Part shown: positions 61,343 through 64,000 of the stretch, piece after piece
Layout: each line of letters opens with the position of its first letter
How positions within the stretch are numbered: position 1 is the first letter of the stretch
DNA from: Clostridia bacterium
Lineage (GTDB): Bacteria > Bacillota_A > Clostridia > Oscillospirales > Acutalibacteraceae
Reading direction: 5' to 3'
Assembly (NCBI GenBank): GCA_017435305.1
Contig: JAFSFH010000007.1
Coordinates: 1-64,000 of the forward strand
DNA: 64,000 bases
Notes under the pieces: generated by a model
Seen by the model: only the letters and a program-made list of their open reading frames with translations
What the model was told of the DNA's origin: nothing
The model's database searches: none
Made by a program: the position numbers and the translations under genes

Positions 61343-63097
61343 ATGGATATGGTTAATGTAAAGATTAACGGCACCGCTGTCAGCGTGCCCAAGGGCGCTA
61401 CCGTTCTGGAGGCTGCCCGCTATGCCGGTGTGGAGATCCCCACTCTGTGCTATCTGAAAGAGATCAACGAGATCGGCGCCTGCCGTATTTGTATGGTCGA
61501 GGTGTCCGAGGGCGGTCGTCCCGCCCGTCTGGTCACCGCCTGCGTGTACCCCGTGTCCGAGGGTATGGAGGTGGTCACCGCCAGCCCCCGCATCGAGCAG
61601 AGCCGCAAGACCACCCTGCAGATGATTCTGTCCACCCACGACCGCAGCTGTCTGACCTGCGTGCGTTCCACCAACTGCGAATTGCAGAAGCTGTGCCGTG
61701 ACTACGGCATCGAGGACGCCGGCAAGTTTGACGGCAAGAAGCGTGAGTTCGCCCTGGATACCTCTGCTCCTCATCTGGTGCGCGACAACAACAAGTGCAT
61801 CCTGTGCCGTCGTTGCGTCGCCGCCTGTAAGCAGCAGCTGGTGTCGGTCATCGGCGCCAACGACCGCGGTATCGACACCCACATCGCCTGCGCCTTTGAG
61901 CTGGGTCTGGACGACGTGCCCTGCGTGTCCTGCGGTCAGTGCATCAACGTCTGTCCCACCGGCGCTCTGACCGAGCGCGACGACACCGCTAAGGTTTGGG
62001 CCGCTCTGGCCGATCCCGACAAGTACGTGGTGGTACAGACCGCCCCCGCCGTCCGCGCCGCTCTGGGCGAGGAGTTCGGCCTGCCCATCGGCACCAACGT
62101 GGAGGGCAAGATGGTTGCCGCTCTGCGCCGTCTGGGCTTTGATAAGGTGTTCGACACCGACGCCGCCGCCGACGTGACCATCGTCGAGGAGGCCAACGAG
62201 CTGGTAGAGCGTATTCAGAACGGCGGCGTGCTGCCTATGATTACCTCCTGCTCCCCCGGTTGGGTCAAGTTCGCGGAGCTGTACTATCCCGAGCAGCTGC
62301 CCCACCTGTCCTCCTGTAAGTCTCCTCAGCAGATGTTCGGTGGTATCCTGAAGACCTATTACGCTGAGAAGATGGGCATCGACCCCGCCAAGATCGTGTC
62401 CGTTTCCGTGATGCCCTGCACCGCCAAGAAGTTCGAGGTGGGCCGCGAGGAGATGAACGAGAACGGCTATCAGGACGTGGATATCTCCATCACCACCCGT
62501 GAGTTGGCTCGTATGATCGACCGCGCCGGCATTAAGTTCAACTTCCTGCCCGACGAGGAGTTCGACGATCCCATGGGCACCGACACCGGCGCCGCCGTGA
62601 TCTTCGGCGCCACCGGCGGCGTTATGGAGGCCGCTCTGCGTACCGCCAACGATTGGCTGACCGGTAAGTCCAACGACGCCGTGGAGTTCCACGAGGTTCG
62701 CGGCACCAAGGGTCTGAAGGAGGCCACCTACACCATCAACGGTATGGAGATCAAGGTGGCTGTCGCCTCCGGCATCGCCAACGCCAACTACGTGCTGGAT
62801 CAGATCAAGGCCGGCACCGCTCCCTGGACCTTCGTGGAGATCATGTGCTGCCCCGGCGGCTGTGTCAACGGCGGTGGTCAGCCCATCCAGCCCGCCTCTG
62901 TGCGCAACGTGTTCGACATCAAGGCTATGCGCGCCAAGGCCCTGTACGATCAGGATGCCGCTATGACCCTGCGCAAGAGCCACGAGAGCCCCTTTGTTAA
63001 GGCTCTGTACGAGGAGTACTTCGGCTCCTTCGGCAGCCACAAGGCTCACGAGGTCCTGCACACCGAGTACGTGGCCCGCAACAAGTTCAAGAAGTAA
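61343..63097 (+). CDS. hydA: [FeFe]-hydrogenase catalytic subunit HydA
   Basis: 584 residues. The N-terminal 2Fe-2S domain has Cys36, 47, 50, 67; the His-Cys cluster has His99, Cys103, 106, 112; and two 4Fe-4S motifs follow (about 152-162, 194-204). H-cluster motifs are L1 TSCSPGW (Cys303), L2 MPCTAKKFE (Cys359) and L3 IMCCPGGCVNGGGQP (Cys503, 507). L1 has Ser304 where clostridial CpI has its cluster cysteine, and L3 has an extra cysteine at 502. It makes or uses H2 with NADH and ferredoxin together with HydB and HydC. A second ATG two codons on is possible. Confidence 0.93.
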   Translation: MDMVNVKINGTAVSVPKGATVLEAARYAGVEIPTLCYLKEINEIGACRICMVEVSEGGRPARLVTACVYPVSEGMEVVTASPRIEQSRKTTLQMILSTHDRSCLTCVRSTNCELQKLCRDYGIEDAGKFDGKKREFALDTSAPHLVRDNNKCILCRRCVAACKQQLVSVIGANDRGIDTHIACAFELGLDDVPCVSCGQCINVCPTGALTERDDTAKVWAALADPDKYVVVQTAPAVRAALGEEFGLPIGTNVEGKMVAALRRLGFDKVFDTDAAADVTIVEEANELVERIQNGGVLPMITSCSPGWVKFAELYYPEQLPHLSSCKSPQQMFGGILKTYYAEKMGIDPAKIVSVSVMPCTAKKFEVGREEMNENGYQDVDISITTRELARMIDRAGIKFNFLPDEEFDDPMGTDTGAAVIFGATGGVMEAALRTANDWLTGKSNDAVEFHEVRGTKGLKEATYTINGMEIKVAVASGIANANYVLDQIKAGTAPWTFVEIMCCPGGCVNGGGQPIQPASVRNVFDIKAMRAKALYDQDAAMTLRKSHESPFVKALYEEYFGSFGSHKAHEVLHTEYVARNKFKK

Positions 63098-63122
63098 TAT
63101 TTTCCCTTTTCCTTTCCTATAC

Positions 63123-63156
63123 AGACGCCCCTGCTTCGGCAGGGGCGTTCTTTTGC
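63123..63156 (+). terminator. Terminator of the hydrogenase operon
   Basis: ACGCCCCTGC/GCAGGGGCGT stem with TTCG loop, then TCTTTT. Confidence 0.9.
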
Positions 63157-63175
63157 AAAGAAAGCCACCGGCAGT

Positions 63176-63560
63176 CCCCTTGCCTCTCCCTTTGGGTAGC
63201 GAAGCGACATCCCGCGGGAGTGAATGACCGTCCGGCGGACTGTCAGAGCCGCGGGTGGACCGAGCCGCAGCGAGACGGTGGCATTTGCGGAGCAAATGAC
63301 GGAGAGGGCAATATTTGTCAACCCTCTCCGTCATAACGAAAAAAAGAATCTGTAGGGGGGCATTCCATATGCCCCCGCAAAACGGGCGGATATAGAATCC
63401 GCCCCTACATCATCAACCCATATTGCACCATCCCCTACGTCACCCTCTATATAATATATACCTTTATTATAATAGCCCCTCCGCCATTCCTCATTTCTGC
63501 GAGTTTTGCGGCAGAGCCGCAAAATCTCGACGGACTTCGCCGCAGGCGAATGTCCATTAC
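63176..63560. repeat. Family A pair with module C, family B palindromes
   Basis: The family A pair (CTCTCC subtype) spans 63176-63334 with module C at 63196-63276 in its left arm. B palindromes are at about 63351-63410 (CATTCCATATGC, GATATAGAATCC) and 63500-63556. No gene between 63098 and 63802. Confidence 0.75.
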
Positions 63561-63653
63561 TCATTCATCCAAACTATATCTTGTGCCCTTCCTGCCACAA
63601 AAGCACCATATACAGACGCCGCAAAAATTCTTTTAAAAACTTGCGAAAAACAC

Positions 63654-63682
63654 TTGACCTACATTGACAAATATGGTATAGT
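63654..63682 (+). promoter_or_regulatory. Sigma-A promoter of rpmG
   Basis: TTGACC, 17 bases, TATAGT. A leader of about 110 bases follows with a hairpin GTGCCC...GAGCAC at about 63714-63731. Confidence 0.8.
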
Positions 63683-63802
63683 TTGAGATACCTCGGAAAG
63701 GGGTTTATTTTTTGTGCCCATTTTTGAGCACAGCCCCTGTCAGCCCTTGTGGCGTGAGGGAGGTTCACAATATCCGGCTTTATAGCTATAGGAGGTACCG
63801 AC

Positions 63803-63952
63803 ATGAGAGTCAAAATTACCCTGGCTTGCACCGAGTGTAAGCAACGCAACTACAACACCATGAAGAACAAGAAAAACGACCCCGACAGACTTGAGATGAA
63901 CAAGTACTGCCGCTTCTGCCGCAAGCACACTGTGCACCGCGAGACGAAGTAA
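63803..63952 (+). CDS. rpmG: 50S ribosomal protein L33
   Basis: A 49-residue L33 of the zinc-binding type: [19 protein letters not shown], then [15 protein letters not shown], with Cys9, Cys12 and the pair in YCRFC. The ATG at 63803 follows AGGAGG. In most bacteria secE and nusG come next. Confidence 0.95.
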   Translation: MRVKITLACTECKQRNYNTMKNKKNDPDRLEMNKYCRFCRKHTVHRETK

Positions 63953-63982
63953 GGGAACCTGAGAGAAAGAGAGGAACGCATT

Positions 63983-64000
63983 ATGTTAGCTTGGGGTTTT
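63983..64000 (+). CDS. Start of next gene, cut by the window end (secE expected by context)
   Basis: Only MLAWGF can be read from an ATG at 63983 behind GAGAGGAAC. The usual gene after rpmG is secE, but six residues do not prove it. Confidence 0.35.

Overview
The window is about 64 kb of GC-rich DNA around the replication origin of a Gram-positive, Clostridia-type bacterium, most likely from the Oscillospirales/Ruminococcaceae group. The evidence is the Firmicutes origin gene order (dnaA-dnaN-rlbA-recF-remB-gyrB-gyrA; rpmH-rnpA-yidD-yidC-jag; soj/spo0J/noc), the sporulation gene spoIIP, a trimeric [FeFe]-hydrogenase operon, and a Gram-positive style SRP RNA in front of dnaX. Assignment below class level is inference.

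Layout. Left of dnaA nearly every gene is on the minus strand; right of it nearly every gene is on the plus strand, so replication forks should diverge from about 29-31.5 kb. The dnaA-dnaN gap holds DnaA-box-like sites, a GC step, five TAG triplets (a DnaA-trio) and an AT-rich stretch, which looks like the unwinding site. The left arm carries, going outward, dnaN, rlbA, recF, remB, gyrB, a YcxB-like membrane protein, gyrA, a small membrane protein, mnmG-rsmG, noc, a DUF3048 lipoprotein, tRNA-Arg(CCU), soj-spo0J, an acyl-ACP thioesterase and an uncharacterised protein, a queT gene with a probable preQ1 riboswitch, a zinc-type ABC transporter, a RAYT transposase, a PTS IIC protein and a YfhO family protein. 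Two parS sites flank the noc region.

The right arm has rpmH-rnpA-yidD-yidC-jag, rplM-rpsI, spoIIP, mnmE, an AT-rich Fic gene, lepA with a DUF4275-like gene, prmA, rsmE, a divergent pair of XRE repressors, a lipoprotein barnase with its barstar inhibitor, rpsT, a truncated RAYT, SRP RNA-dnaX-ebfC-recR, smpB, a ten-gene hydrogenase operon (hydC, two DRTGG proteins, two ATPase-fold proteins, a hydrogenase-like Fe-S protein, a PHP phosphoesterase, a 2Fe-2S protein, hydB, hydA) and rpmG at the edge.

What sets the window apart is its repeat load. Four families fill almost every intergenic gap: (A) paired, inverted CTCCC-type elements, three of which enclose a 121-residue DUF559 nuclease-like gene whose ribosome site and last codons come from the repeats; (B) short GTAGGGG palindromes of REP type with many interchangeable cores, which also lie inside the reading frames of both RAYT genes and of the YcxB-like protein; (C) a roughly 80-base module inserted in the loops of A and B units; (D) a roughly 75-base module inserted in A arms. 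Downstream of rpsI, three extra copies of the rpsI 3' end (two of them preserving the protein sequence through different codons), each followed by its own terminator, look like a stack of attachment-site scars. The strongest candidates for something undescribed are the DUF559 cassettes, the REP-in-RAYT arrangement, the rpsI tail stack and the membrane-anchored OB-fold/barnase protein.
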